Below are positions 9,513 through 18,218 of a stretch of DNA of 53,955 nucleotides, one piece after another. Position 1 is the first letter of the stretch, and every line of letters begins with the position of its first letter. This DNA comes from Terriglobia bacterium (GTDB lineage Bacteria > Acidobacteriota > Terriglobia > Acidiferrales > UBA7541). The DNA lies in NCBI GenBank assembly GCA_020073585.1, contig JAIQEV010000022.1, positions 1-53,955 of the forward strand, read 5' to 3'. Below the pieces are notes generated by a model that was not told the origin of the DNA, searched no databases, and saw nothing but the letters and a program-made list of their open reading frames with translations. Made by a program: the position numbers and the translations under genes.

Positions 9513-11228
9513 CTATTCCCGCTTTTGCCCGCTGGCCCCCGCTCCCTCCCGGATCACCACTTCCCGGTCCACCGGCAGCGCCGTCATCTTCTCCACCAGC
9601 CCGGAGGGCCAGCGGATCACCACCTGCTCGACGCTCGTAGCCCCGCCCAGCCCGAAATGCAGCCGCGCGTCGCTCGCCGAAAGGAAACTGCTGTTGGCGC
9701 GCACCTCATCCACTTGCTTCAGCCCTCCGGCCAGCAGTTCCACCCGCGCGCCGTACGCATCCCGGTTGGACTTCGTCCCGATCAGCTTCAGCCGCAGCCA
9801 GTGCCCGCGCGCCTTCACGGCGTTGCGCAGCAGCGCCGGCCCGGCGTCCAGGTTGGAGAGCAGCACCCCCAGCGCGCCATCATTATTGAAATCGCCGGCC
9901 GCCAGCCCCCGGCTGACCCGCCGCTCCCGCAGCGCCGGCCCCGCCCGCAGCCCGATCTCCTCGAAGCGCCCCTTGCGCAAATTGTGAAACAGCAACGGGC
10001 GCTGCGCGTAGGTGATCCCCAAAGCGTGCTCGTCCACCTGCGGATTCACGTGCCCGTTGGCGACGAAGATGTCTTTCCACCCGTCGTTGTCGTAATCCAG
10101 GAAGCGCACGCCGAAACCCAGAAACGGAATGCTCACCGCGCCGAAGCCGGCGGGACCGGCGTTATCGTCGAAGGTGCCGTCGCCGTTGTTGTGATAGAGG
10201 TTGTTGGCGTCGTCGGAGAAGTTGATCTTCACCAGGTCCGGCCAGCCGTCGTTGTCGTAGTCGCCGAAGTCCACGCCCATCCCGGCCTGCTCGCGCCCGT
10301 CGCTGCTCAGCGCCACCCCCGCCGTCAGGCCCACCTCCGTGAACGATTTCCCTTCGTTGTTGTGATACAGCAGGCTCGGCGTGGAATCGTTGGCCACGTA
10401 AATATCGGGCCAGCCGTCGCCGTCGTAGTCCGCCCAGATCACGCCCAAGCCGTAGTACGACTCCTTGTCGATGCCCATCTTTTCGGTCACGTCGCTGAAT
10501 GTGCCGTCGCCGTTGTTGTGGTACAGCCGGTCGCGCGAACCCGCCAGCCCGCGCGGCCCGCAGGAAACCGGAATCCCGCGGTACTGGCAGAAGGGCGTGC
10601 TCCCGAATTTCGGCAGATGGTTCAGGTCCAGGTCCACGTAGTTCGTCACATAGAGATCGAGAAAGCCGTCGCGGTCGTAATCGCCGAAGGCCGCGCTGGT
10701 GCCCCAGCGTCCCGCGTTGCCCACCCCGGCCTGCGCGGTGACGTCGCGAAACGTTCCGTCACCATTATTTTTGTAGAGGAAAGAGCCGGTGAGGCAGGTG
10801 ATGTACAGATCGTCCCAGCCGTCGTTGTCGTAATCCCCCACCGCCGCGCCGAAGCACCAGCCGCGGTGCGCCAGCCCGGCCTTCTCGGTCACATCCGTGA
10901 ACGTGCCGTCATGATTGTTGCGGTAGAGCTTGCTCGCCGGGCTTTTCCCGGTTTGCAAATCCTCCAGCGTGGACCCGTTGACCAGAAAAATATCCGGCCA
11001 CCCGTCGTTGTCGTAGTCAAAGACGGCAATGCCCCCGCACATCGAATCCATGATGTACAGTTTTTCCCGGCTGCCGCAGGTCAGGTGGAAATCGAGGCCC
11101 GCGGCGCGCGTCACATCCACAAAGACGGGCGCGGAAGGCGCCGCCTGCGGAATTCCCGCCGCGGGGAACAGCGAAGCAGCGGCCAGCAGCAGACACAGGG
11201 CCAGCGCGCGGAAGCGAGAAAGAGTCAT
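9513..11228 (-). CDS. CRTAC1-family exported protein with VCBS/FG-GAP repeats and ASPIC/UnbV domain
   Basis: This 571-residue exported protein has a signal peptide at residues 1-25 (MTLSRFRALALCLLLAAAS). Seven Ca-binding propeller motifs of the kind DYDNDGWPDI run from ~55 to ~450. A C-terminal ASPIC/UnbV domain follows (GHWLRLKLIGTKSNRDAYGA, then HFGLGG and VIRWPSG). The family is common in Acidobacteriota and Planctomycetota; its biochemical role is unknown, and a surface adhesion or structural role is plausible. The ATG at 11228 is chosen because it starts the signal peptide and lies 4 nt after the stop of the upstream TPR gene, indicating one operon. Confidence 0.9.
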   Translation of the reverse strand: MTLSRFRALALCLLLAAASLFPAAGIPQAAPSAPVFVDVTRAAGLDFHLTCGSREKLYIMDSMCGGIAVFDYDNDGWPDIFLVNGSTLEDLQTGKSPASKLYRNNHDGTFTDVTEKAGLAHRGWCFGAAVGDYDNDGWDDLYITCLTGSFLYKNNGDGTFRDVTAQAGVGNAGRWGTSAAFGDYDRDGFLDLYVTNYVDLDLNHLPKFGSTPFCQYRGIPVSCGPRGLAGSRDRLYHNNGDGTFSDVTEKMGIDKESYYGLGVIWADYDGDGWPDIYVANDSTPSLLYHNNEGKSFTEVGLTAGVALSSDGREQAGMGVDFGDYDNDGWPDLVKINFSDDANNLYHNNGDGTFDDNAGPAGFGAVSIPFLGFGVRFLDYDNDGWKDIFVANGHVNPQVDEHALGITYAQRPLLFHNLRKGRFEEIGLRAGPALRERRVSRGLAAGDFNNDGALGVLLSNLDAGPALLRNAVKARGHWLRLKLIGTKSNRDAYGARVELLAGGLKQVDEVRANSSFLSASDARLHFGLGGATSVEQVVIRWPSGLVEKMTALPVDREVVIREGAGASGQKRE

Positions 11229-11232
11229 TGGC

Positions 11233-12309
11233 TTAGTTGGGCCGGTAGGCCATGCCGCCCGTTGCTCCCTGTCGTTTCTTGAGTTCCGCAAACTGCTGCA
11301 AGGCTTTCGCGGCTTCTTCCCGCTTTTGCAACTTGCCGTAAGCCCGCGCCAGCAGGAAATACGGCCGCGGGTCCTCCGGATTCAAGGCCGCCGCCCGGCG
11401 CAGCGCCTCGATCGATTCCGGCGTCTGTCCCAGATCCAGCAGGGCATTGCCCAGCGCAATTTGCGCATCGGCATTGTTGGGCTCCGCCCGCAGCGCGTGG
11501 CGCAGCTCCGCCAGCGCCTCCTTCGCCTGCCCGGAATCCAGCAGCGCGCGCCCCAGCCGGTAATACACCTCGCTGTTGCCCTCGTGCTGCGCCAGCTCCT
11601 TGCGAAACTCCGCGATCGCTTCCGCGTTGCGTCCCAGGCTCTCGTAGGCATAGCCCAGATGGTAGTGGCCCAGCGGAATCTTGGCATCGAGCGCCAGCGC
11701 CTTCTGGAATTCGCGCACCGCCAGCAGCGTGCGATTGCTGTTCTGGTAGGCGCGTCCCAGCAGGATGTGCGGCAGCGGCAGCTCCGGCTTCAACCGGATC
11801 ACCGCCTCCAGCGCATCCGCCGCCGGCCCGTACTGCTTCATGCTCAGGTAGACCAGCGCGAGATCCATTCGCGGCTCGTGGCGGTTCGGCAGCAGCTTCG
11901 CGGCGCGCGAAAGTTCCTGAATCGCCGGCTCCGCCTGGCCGCTTTGGAAATAGACGAAGCCCAGCAGGTGCCGCGTCTCCCCGTCTTCCGGCCAGCGCGC
12001 CGCCGCCGCCCGCGCCACGTCCAGCGCCCTCGGCCTGTCTCCCAGACGCAGGTAGCACAGCACCAGGCTGCGCCACGCCTCTTTCGCCTCCGGGTTGGCG
12101 CGCCGCACTTCTTCGAAGCCCCGCGCCGCCGCGGCGAAATCGCCCCGCTCCATCGCCTGCTGCGCCTCGCGCAACGCCAGCTCCGCCGCAGCGGAGGGAA
12201 CCTGCGCCCATGCCGGGAAGAAAGATGCCGCGAGCACGACGAGCATCGGCGCGAACAACAGCCGCGCTATCACGCGAATCCATCTCGTGGCTGGGAATCT
12301 TGTTCGCAT
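11233..12309 (-). CDS. Exported TPR-repeat protein
   Basis: This is a secreted or periplasmic protein of ~358 residues. A signal sequence (IARLLFAPMLVVLAASFFPA, cleavage near AWA|Q) is followed by about nine TPR units filling the rest. No enzymatic domain is seen. It is the first gene of a two-gene operon with the CRTAC1-like protein, 4 nt apart. TPR plus CRTAC1 pairs recur in Acidobacteriota (known co-occurrence; function not established). The ATG at 12309 is chosen to start the signal peptide; an ATG at 12327 is an alternative. It is divergent from the phosphodiesterase-like gene at 12481. Confidence 0.82.
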   Translation of the reverse strand: MRTRFPATRWIRVIARLLFAPMLVVLAASFFPAWAQVPSAAAELALREAQQAMERGDFAAAARGFEEVRRANPEAKEAWRSLVLCYLRLGDRPRALDVARAAAARWPEDGETRHLLGFVYFQSGQAEPAIQELSRAAKLLPNRHEPRMDLALVYLSMKQYGPAADALEAVIRLKPELPLPHILLGRAYQNSNRTLLAVREFQKALALDAKIPLGHYHLGYAYESLGRNAEAIAEFRKELAQHEGNSEVYYRLGRALLDSGQAKEALAELRHALRAEPNNADAQIALGNALLDLGQTPESIEALRRAAALNPEDPRPYFLLARAYGKLQKREEAAKALQQFAELKKRQGATGGMAYRPN

Positions 12310-12480
12310 CGCCCCGGCGGAAATCATACAACACCCGGCCCGGCGGCGGGCCACCCGCTTCGCGGGAAAGCCACGCGGCTTCCCCCGCCCCATTTGCTAT
12401 ACTCTCTGCGTTTCCGGCCGGGACAGTGCGGCAACGTGGTGCGCGCGGGAACTGCATCCGCACCTTCAGCGCCGAAAAAA

Positions 12481-14529
12481 ATGAAACGATTCCCCATATG
12501 GATGCTTGCTCTCGCCGCGGCCGCTCTTCTCGCCGCCGCTCTCGGCGCATCGCGCTTTTTCCCGCGCCGCGCCGAGCCCCCCGCCCCGCGCCACAAGCTC
12601 ATCATTCTCGGCATTGACGGCATGGACCCCCTGCTTCTCCAGCAGTTCATCGCCGCGGGAAAAATGCCGCACTTCGCCGCCCTCGCCGCGCGCGGCAGCT
12701 TCCTCCCTCTCCAAACCAGCATCCCCCCGCAAAGCCCCGTGGCCTGGGCCAATCTGATTACCGGCATGAATCCCGGCAGCCACGGCATCTTCGATTTCAT
12801 CCATCGCAACCCCGCCACGCTCACGCCCTACTTCTCCACCTCGCAGGTTCAGGCTCCCGATCACTACCTGCGCGTCGGCAACTGGGTCATCCCCGTCTCC
12901 GAAGGGAAAGTGGAGTTGCTGCGCCACGGCAAAGCTTTCTGGCAATACCTCGACGAGCGCAAGATTCCCCTCACCGTCTTCCGCATCCCCTCCAATTTCC
13001 CCCCCGTGCCCACCCAGGGCAAAACCTTCGCCGGCATGGGCACCCCCGATCTCCTCGGCGGCTACGGCACCTTCTCCTTCTACACCGACGACCCCATCTT
13101 CACTCCCGGTCCCGTCAGCGGCGGCGTGATCTATCCCGTGCAGGTCGCCGGCGACCGCATCGCGGCGCAGCTCCACGGCCCGGTGAATTCCCTCCACAAG
13201 GACAATCCCGAGCTGACCATTCCCTTCACCGTGGACCGCGACGCCGCCGCGCCCGTCGCGCGTTTCAGCATCCAGGGCCGGCAGTTCATCCTGCGCGCCG
13301 GCGAATGGAGCCCCTGGATCCGCGTCACCTTCACCTTCATCCCCGGCCTGGAAAGCATCACCGGCATCTGCCGTTTCTATCTCAAGCAGGCGCGCCCGCA
13401 ATTCGAGCTCTACGTTTCCCCCATCAACATCGACCCGGCCGATCCCGCGCTGCCCATCTCCACTCCGAAAAGCTACGCCCGCGACCTGGCCCGCGAGGTG
13501 GGCCCCTTCTACACCCAGGGCATCTCCGAGGACACCAAGGCCCTCACCAGTGGTTTACTGAACGATGACGAGTACCTCCAACAGGCACACATCGTCTTCG
13601 ACGAGCAGCGCCTCCTCTTCCTGCACGAACTGGCGCGCTTCCGCAGCGGCCTCTTCTTCTACTATTTCTCCAGCCTGGATCAGAACAGCCACATGTTCTG
13701 GCGCGCCGACGACCCGAAATTTCCCGCCTACGATGCGCAGCTCGCCGCCCGGCACGGCCACGTCCTCGAAGACTATTACCGCGAGATGGACGCCATGCTG
13801 GGCGCAGCGCTGCAGGCCGCGGACGCCGAGACCACCGTGCTCGTCGTTTCCGATCACGGCTTCGCTCCTTTCCATCGCTCCTTCAACCTCAACACCTGGC
13901 TCGCGGAGAACGGCTACCTGGTTTTGCGCTCCGGCGCGCAGCCGGGGCCCGGCCGCGACATCTTCAAGGACGCCGACTGGGCGAAGACCCGCGCGTACGG
14001 GCTGGGGCTTAACGGCCTGTACGTGAATTTGAGCGGGCGCGAAAAAAACGGCGTCGTGAATCCCGGCGCGGAATCCGCTGCGCTGCAACAGGAGATCGCC
14101 ATCAAACTCGAAGCCGTGCGCGATCCCAACGACCAGCAGCAGGTCATCACCCGCGTGGACCGCGCTTCCGAGGCCTACTCCGGCGCAGCGACCGCGCAGG
14201 CGCCGGACATGATCGTCGGCTACAATCGCGGCTATCGCGTCGGCTGGGACAGCGTGCTCGGCGGCATCCCCGCGAAAATTCTGGAAGACAACACCGAGCC
14301 GTGGAGCGGCGATCACTGCATGGACTACACCAAAGTTCCCGGCGTGGTCCTCAGCAATCGCAAAATTCTGGCCACCCAGCCGGCGCTGACGGATATCGCT
14401 CCGACCATCCTCGCCGAGTTCGGCATCGCGCGGCCCGCCACGATGCAGGGGCGAAGCATCTTCGAGCCCTCCGCGCGGAAAGCGCAGGGCAGCGGAGACA
14501 CGCCGGCTGCGCAAGGAAATCCCCGGTGA
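12481..14529 (+). CDS. Membrane-anchored alkaline-phosphatase-superfamily phosphodiesterase-like protein
   Basis: This is a 682-residue type I phosphodiesterase/nucleotide-pyrophosphatase-like protein. An N-terminal membrane segment or signal (residues 6-25) precedes the fold. LGIDGMDP carries metal ligand Asp46. PPQSPVAWANLITG places Ser85 where the Thr/Ser nucleophile lies. VVSDHGFAPFH is the second metal motif, and GDHCMDY and AQAPDMIVGYN lie near the C-terminus. It probably acts in the periplasm on a phospho- or sulfo-ester; substrate unknown. The open frame extends far upstream, but the ATG at 12481 begins the signal sequence and the upstream part is antisense to the TPR gene. Its TGA stop overlaps the next gene's GTG, giving translational coupling to an exporter. 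Confidence 0.88.
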   Translation: MKRFPIWMLALAAAALLAAALGASRFFPRRAEPPAPRHKLIILGIDGMDPLLLQQFIAAGKMPHFAALAARGSFLPLQTSIPPQSPVAWANLITGMNPGSHGIFDFIHRNPATLTPYFSTSQVQAPDHYLRVGNWVIPVSEGKVELLRHGKAFWQYLDERKIPLTVFRIPSNFPPVPTQGKTFAGMGTPDLLGGYGTFSFYTDDPIFTPGPVSGGVIYPVQVAGDRIAAQLHGPVNSLHKDNPELTIPFTVDRDAAAPVARFSIQGRQFILRAGEWSPWIRVTFTFIPGLESITGICRFYLKQARPQFELYVSPINIDPADPALPISTPKSYARDLAREVGPFYTQGISEDTKALTSGLLNDDEYLQQAHIVFDEQRLLFLHELARFRSGLFFYYFSSLDQNSHMFWRADDPKFPAYDAQLAARHGHVLEDYYREMDAMLGAALQAADAETTVLVVSDHGFAPFHRSFNLNTWLAENGYLVLRSGAQPGPGRDIFKDADWAKTRAYGLGLNGLYVNLSGREKNGVVNPGAESAALQQEIAIKLEAVRDPNDQQQVITRVDRASEAYSGAATAQAPDMIVGYNRGYRVGWDSVLGGIPAKILEDNTEPWSGDHCMDYTKVPGVVLSNRKILATQPALTDIAPTILAEFGIARPATMQGRSIFEPSARKAQGSGDTPAAQGNPR

Positions 14530-15308
14530 GCCTCCTGCTCATTGCCATCGGGCTGGGCGTGGGGCTGCTGCTGGGCTTGACCGGCGTGGGCAGCGGCTCG
14601 GTGCTGACGCCCGTGCTGATTCTCGGGGTGGGCTTTGCGCCGGCGAAAGCGGTGGGCACCAGCCTGGCCTTCGCGTTCGCCACGAAAATCGTGGCGAGCG
14701 CGAGCTTTTACCGCCGCGGGCTGGTGGATTTCCCCATCCTGCGCAAGCTGTTGCCGGGAGCGGGCGCGGGCCTGCTGACCGGCTTTTTCCTGCTCGAAGG
14801 CCTGGGCTTGCGCTCTCCGCAGACGGTGAACGTCTTTTTGCAGCGGGCCATCGGAGTGGCCCTGCTGTGCGTGTTTGCGCTGATGGCCGTGCAATTCTTC
14901 CCCGGCAGCGCGGGACAAGCCTTCACCAAGCGCCGCTTGCGGTTCACGCAGAAGCATGAGGTGGCGCTCACGCTGGCAGTGGGCTTTGTTGTCAGCCTGG
15001 GCGTTACCCTTACTTCCATCGGCGCGGGAGCGGCGCTGGTGCCGATGCTGTATCTGCTCTACCGGCTGGATCCCGGGCGCCTGGTGGGCACGAGCATCTT
15101 GTTCGGGACGCTGCTGAGCGCGGCCGCGGGGCTGCTGCATGCGAGCGGCGGCAATGTGGACGCGCTGGCGGTGGCCATGCTGGTGCTGGGGTCGCTTCCG
15201 GCGATCTGGCTGGCCAGCCACCTGCACGGGCGTCTGCCGCGCCTGGCTTCCGAGGGGATCATCGCCGCGGCCATGCTGATCCTCGGGGTGCGGCTGGCTT
15301 TCCTGTAG
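14526..15308 (+). CDS. TauE/SafE-family membrane permease (putative sulfite/organosulfur exporter)
   Basis: This 260-residue polytopic membrane protein has about eight hydrophobic segments. The family signature GLTGVGSGSVLTPVLIL lies near the N-terminus and a second half-repeat, SIGAGAALVPML, at ~165. TauE/SafE proteins export sulfite, sulfoacetate and similar anions (family knowledge). The GTG start at 14526 overlaps the preceding TGA by four bases, so it is translated with the phosphodiesterase-like protein. An exporter for the anion released by that hydrolase is a reasonable inference. sat-cysC lies ~4.5 kb downstream. Confidence 0.88.
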   Translation: MSLLLIAIGLGVGLLLGLTGVGSGSVLTPVLILGVGFAPAKAVGTSLAFAFATKIVASASFYRRGLVDFPILRKLLPGAGAGLLTGFFLLEGLGLRSPQTVNVFLQRAIGVALLCVFALMAVQFFPGSAGQAFTKRRLRFTQKHEVALTLAVGFVVSLGVTLTSIGAGAALVPMLYLLYRLDPGRLVGTSILFGTLLSAAAGLLHASGGNVDALAVAMLVLGSLPAIWLASHLHGRLPRLASEGIIAAAMLILGVRLAFL

Positions 15309-15915
15309 TTGTTCCTGCCAAGACAGAGTAGAAAATTCCCTGTGGAAGAGGGGGGAGGGGGCACCCCCACCCCCGGTGTTTTTTGTAAGAGCGGAATCTA
15401 AAGGGGTTACAGGGGAGGGGTGGACAAGAGTATCAAACGAAGGGAATTGAAATTGTTTGTTTGCATATTCTTGCGCGGGGGTTGGTAAGAGCTGATTCTG
15501 CAGGAGTTGCAGAAGGGGTTCCGCGGACTGGAAGTTCGCAAAGTGGCTACAGGGACGGGAGGGTTGCGGGCGGGAGGGTTGCGCGGACAAGGAGCATCCT
15601 CAATTTCCCCTCCGCGCCAAAGAACGAAGTGATTGTAGCGGATAAGTACTTCACGGTCAATTTCTTTTTGTGGCATTCGAATGGTGCTGCGAAGCTCATT
15701 CGGGGGCGTGGAGGACAGCGAAGAGAAAGACCCCACCCTCGCTCTTATCGAGGGGCACCCCGATTTTGCCGAGTCACTCCGTCTGCGCCGCGCGGCTGTC
15801 CACGTTCGCAACTTTCGAACCTTGAGGGCATATTCCCCCGGTGCTATGTTTAGCTCCGTCCAGGAAGCCGATTTGGTTTGCGGCCCTCAAGATGGGCTAG
15901 CCGAGGAGATCCGCC
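15309..15915. other. Intergenic region of 607 bp with repeats, no convincing gene
   Basis: Several open frames of 80-135 residues exist on both strands, but none has a ribosome site, recognisable fold or stable composition. The region starts with G/C-run sequence (15347-15376) and then two imperfect 36-bp direct repeats (15385-15420 and 15485-15520). Its AT content is higher than in its neighbours. Confidence 0.6.
15385..15520 (+). repeat. Two imperfect 36-bp direct repeats, 100 bp apart
   Basis: Copies begin GTAAGAGC and end in a G-rich segment (AGGGGAGGGG versus AGAAGGGGTT), at 15385-15420 and 15485-15520. The period is exactly 100 bases. They resemble intergenic repeats I associate with acidobacterial genomes, but this rests on memory. 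Confidence 0.45.
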
Positions 15916-16470
15916 GTGAGAGTTGCGTATCTTGACATCGAAACAAATTACGTCGGGAATTACACGAGCGCTGATGAGCGGTTCTTCCGCGACTCCAAGA
16001 ATCATCTGATCACGGTTCTCGGGGTAAGGCTAATGGACAAAGATAACGATGAGTTTGTGCAGCTCTTCGATAAAGAGGTCACAACAGCAAGGCTGGTTCA
16101 GGTTCTCGAGGGGACCAAGAAGATCGTCACCTATAACGGGCGCTCAATCCCGGATGCGATTAAGAGAAGGGTTGGTTTTGACTTTCCCGTGATTGCCGCG
16201 CAGTTGGGCATGGTCCTCGACAAAGAATTCGAGCATCTCGACCTGTGCCCCGAATGCTGGAAACGGAATTTGTACGGGGGCCAAAAGAAGGTCGAGAAAA
16301 TATTGGGACTGCGGCGGCAGTTCCCCGAGAGAGAAGGGGCTTGGGCGATGGAGGCCTATCGCTCGTATGTAAAAACGGGTGATGAAAGACTTCGGAGCGA
16401 ACTTCTGGCCTACAACCGTGAGGACATCTTCATGCTTCGCGAGCTGGAGGTCAAACTGGCGAAGCTTTAG
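15916..16470 (+). CDS. RNase H-fold (YprB-like) 3'-5' exonuclease domain protein
   Basis: This 184-residue protein is a stand-alone DEDD-type exonuclease domain. YLDIET (Asp7, Glu9) is motif I. TYNGRSIPDA followed by FDFPVI matches motif II. LLAYNREDI near residue 168 matches motif III (Tyr...Asp). The CPECW pair at ~109 may bind a metal. The family is called RNase_H_2 or YprB and is usually cytoplasmic. The start is GTG at 15916, supported by GAGGAG seven bases upstream. The gene stands alone in an AT-richer stretch flanked by repeat-bearing intergenic DNA, which hints at transfer. Nucleic-acid substrate unknown. Confidence 0.85.
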   Translation: MRVAYLDIETNYVGNYTSADERFFRDSKNHLITVLGVRLMDKDNDEFVQLFDKEVTTARLVQVLEGTKKIVTYNGRSIPDAIKRRVGFDFPVIAAQLGMVLDKEFEHLDLCPECWKRNLYGGQKKVEKILGLRRQFPEREGAWAMEAYRSYVKTGDERLRSELLAYNREDIFMLRELEVKLAKL

Positions 16471-16851
16471 GCGGAAATCGGCTGCGGGTGAGATGGCGGC
16501 CATCCGCCGGGAGAAGAAAGAAAAAGATAACGCTGAGACACGGAGGGTGCGGAGAAGGACGCAGAGAAAATGGAGGAGGCGGCGAGTTGAGCTGCCGAGG
16601 CCCCGCCTACTTGCGGATGCTCCTCATGGAAAGGACCGCCCTCTGAAGAGGGCGACTACAGATGCCACACCAAAGAAGAAGTCAAAACCCGCACCCTTTC
16701 CAAAAAGCGGAAAGGGATGCGGCACCCGGCGCCCTCCCGGTTTTTGCTCTGCGTTAAATTGCAGTCGTGGCATCCGCACAGCGACGGTCACCGTTAGAAG
16801 AAAAAAAGCAAGACTGATCCGGGCCATCCCCAGACGAGCCACGAGCCTGGG
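16471..16851. other. Intergenic region of 381 bp with repeat sequence
   Basis: No gene is supported. It holds a purine-rich stretch of the 'acacggagg...gcggagaa' type (16535-16575), seen widely as low-complexity intergenic repeat, and a REP-like palindrome. The open frame reading through the region is out of register with any recognisable protein. Confidence 0.6.
16636..16659 (-). repeat. REP-like palindrome with GTAG foot (copy 2)
   Basis: Read on the minus strand it is GTAG followed by TCGCCCTC, loop TTCA and GAGGGCGG. It differs by one stem base from the copy at 4259-4282. It lies between the exonuclease gene and the GH10-like gene. Confidence 0.7.
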
Positions 16852-17939
16852 TTACATGCGCGATAGCTCTTCCCGCATCGCGTCAAACGCGGGTTTCGGT
16901 TTCAGATCTTTATCGAACGGCAAGGGACGTTCCGGCAGGCCATCCTGACGGCGGCGTTCCGAATTCAGCCAGGTGTCGCGGTCGCTGAGCCCGCAAGTCA
17001 GCACTGCTTTGATCGAAGTGTGCCGGAGTATGTTGCGCAAGAAATCGCGGTAGAGGCCGGCGACAAACGAGTCGCGTGACCGCACGATCCCCGCCAAATG
17101 GAAATCGTCAACGTCCAACGCGGTGACAAAGACCTGCAGGTTGAGCTTCTGCACTTCATCCAGGAATTTGTGGAATCCTTTCCAAGAAGGGGTTTCCGTC
17201 ATATTCAGCGCTATAAGATGCGCTTGCAGGCTGAGCGCATGCAGCGGCACGCGGCGAGAACGCAGAGAACGCAAGAGGTTCAGGACAGCCTCCCGTTTCC
17301 TGGCATTGAACGGCGAATCCAGCTCCAGACCGTAGTCGTTGTACGTAAGAAGCGCGTTGGGATCGGCTTCGCTGGCGGTGCGAAACGCAAGTTCCAGGTA
17401 ATCCGGCCCAAGCAAGTGCAGCCAGGGTGTGATGCGCAGACCATCCGGCCGGCGATCTTTCACTTCGATGGCTTCGCAAACGACATCCCAAGAGTGCACG
17501 CGCCGGGCATAGCGGCCTGCAACGCGGCGGATATGTTCCGTGAGCAGTTGGGCCGCTGTATCCGGAGTCGCGACATCCTGGAACCATTTCGGCAGGCTTT
17601 TATGCCAGCACAAACTTTGGCCGCGTAGCCGCTGCTGGCACGCTTCCGCTGCCGTGACCAGCGCATCCGCCGGGGTAAAGTCAAAACTCTCCGGCGCGGG
17701 GCGCAGCGCCTGCCATTGCATCTCGTTTTGGGGGGGGCAATGATCGAACATTGCTCGGCAATCAGCCGCGCGAAGGCCGGTATCTGAAGCTGCTCACAGG
17801 AAATTGAGGAGCCAACCAGAATCCCCCTGCGCTCCGCTGCTTCGCGCAGAGTCGCCGGCAGGGTTTCGCGCCGCAAGCCAGGTACGGACGCCGCTACGAG
17901 GGTTCCGAACGATGTTTGAAGAAAACGCCGTCGATGCAT
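16852..17939 (-). pseudogene. GH10 endoxylanase-like gene, frameshifted and lacking the catalytic nucleophile
   Basis: The N-terminal part (17939 to ~17738) encodes a Tat-type signal (RRRFLQTSFGTLVAASVPG) and a GH10 start (GILVGSSISCEQL...IIAP). The reading then continues only in another frame: QNEMQWQALRPAPESFDF, WHKSLPKWF, SWDVVCEAIE, YNDYG, ALSLQAHL, KPKPAFDAM. The break falls in a run of eight G/C bases at 17730-17737. The acid/base region reads VVCEA, where GH10 has VVNEA, keeping Glu but losing Asn. The nucleophile motif, normally TELD, reads VTALDVDD, so the nucleophile Glu is Ala. A pseudogene, or a non-catalytic binding protein with a sequencing error, would each fit. Confidence 0.8.
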
Positions 17940-18162
17940 GGCGGTAGGTGGCCATCTTCAATTCTTTCCCTCTTGCCGCCGGCCACCGGGGAGAATATAC
18001 CACTGCGGCAGTTCACCGCGAAGTGAAGAAATGAAGCGCAGGCGCCCCCGCAAAGGAGGTGCGCCGGGCACCGCCGGCCGAACGAAGAAAAGAAAGAGCC
18101 GGGCTCCCGACCAGGCCGGGATAAATTCCGCCCGGCGCCTACAAAGACACGAAGCAAGCGAA

Positions 18163-18202
18163 GAGAGATTTCTCACTGCGCTTCGCTCCGTTCGAAATGA
18201 CG
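18163..18202. repeat. Dispersed CATTTCG...AGAAATCTC repeat (copy 2, inverted)
   Basis: It begins GAGAGATTTCTCAC and ends TTCGAAATGACG. It matches the ends of the copy at 4349-4381 in reverse complement. It lies just downstream of the phosphodiesterase-like gene ending at 18219. Confidence 0.5.
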
Positions 18203-18218
18203 GGGGAGGAGAGGCAGG

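Noticed and set aside
9525-11282. 585-codon plus-strand frame opposite the CRTAC1-like gene
   Set aside because: Val/Arg/His-rich composition without motifs; the minus-strand frame carries seven Ca-binding repeats and a signal peptide.
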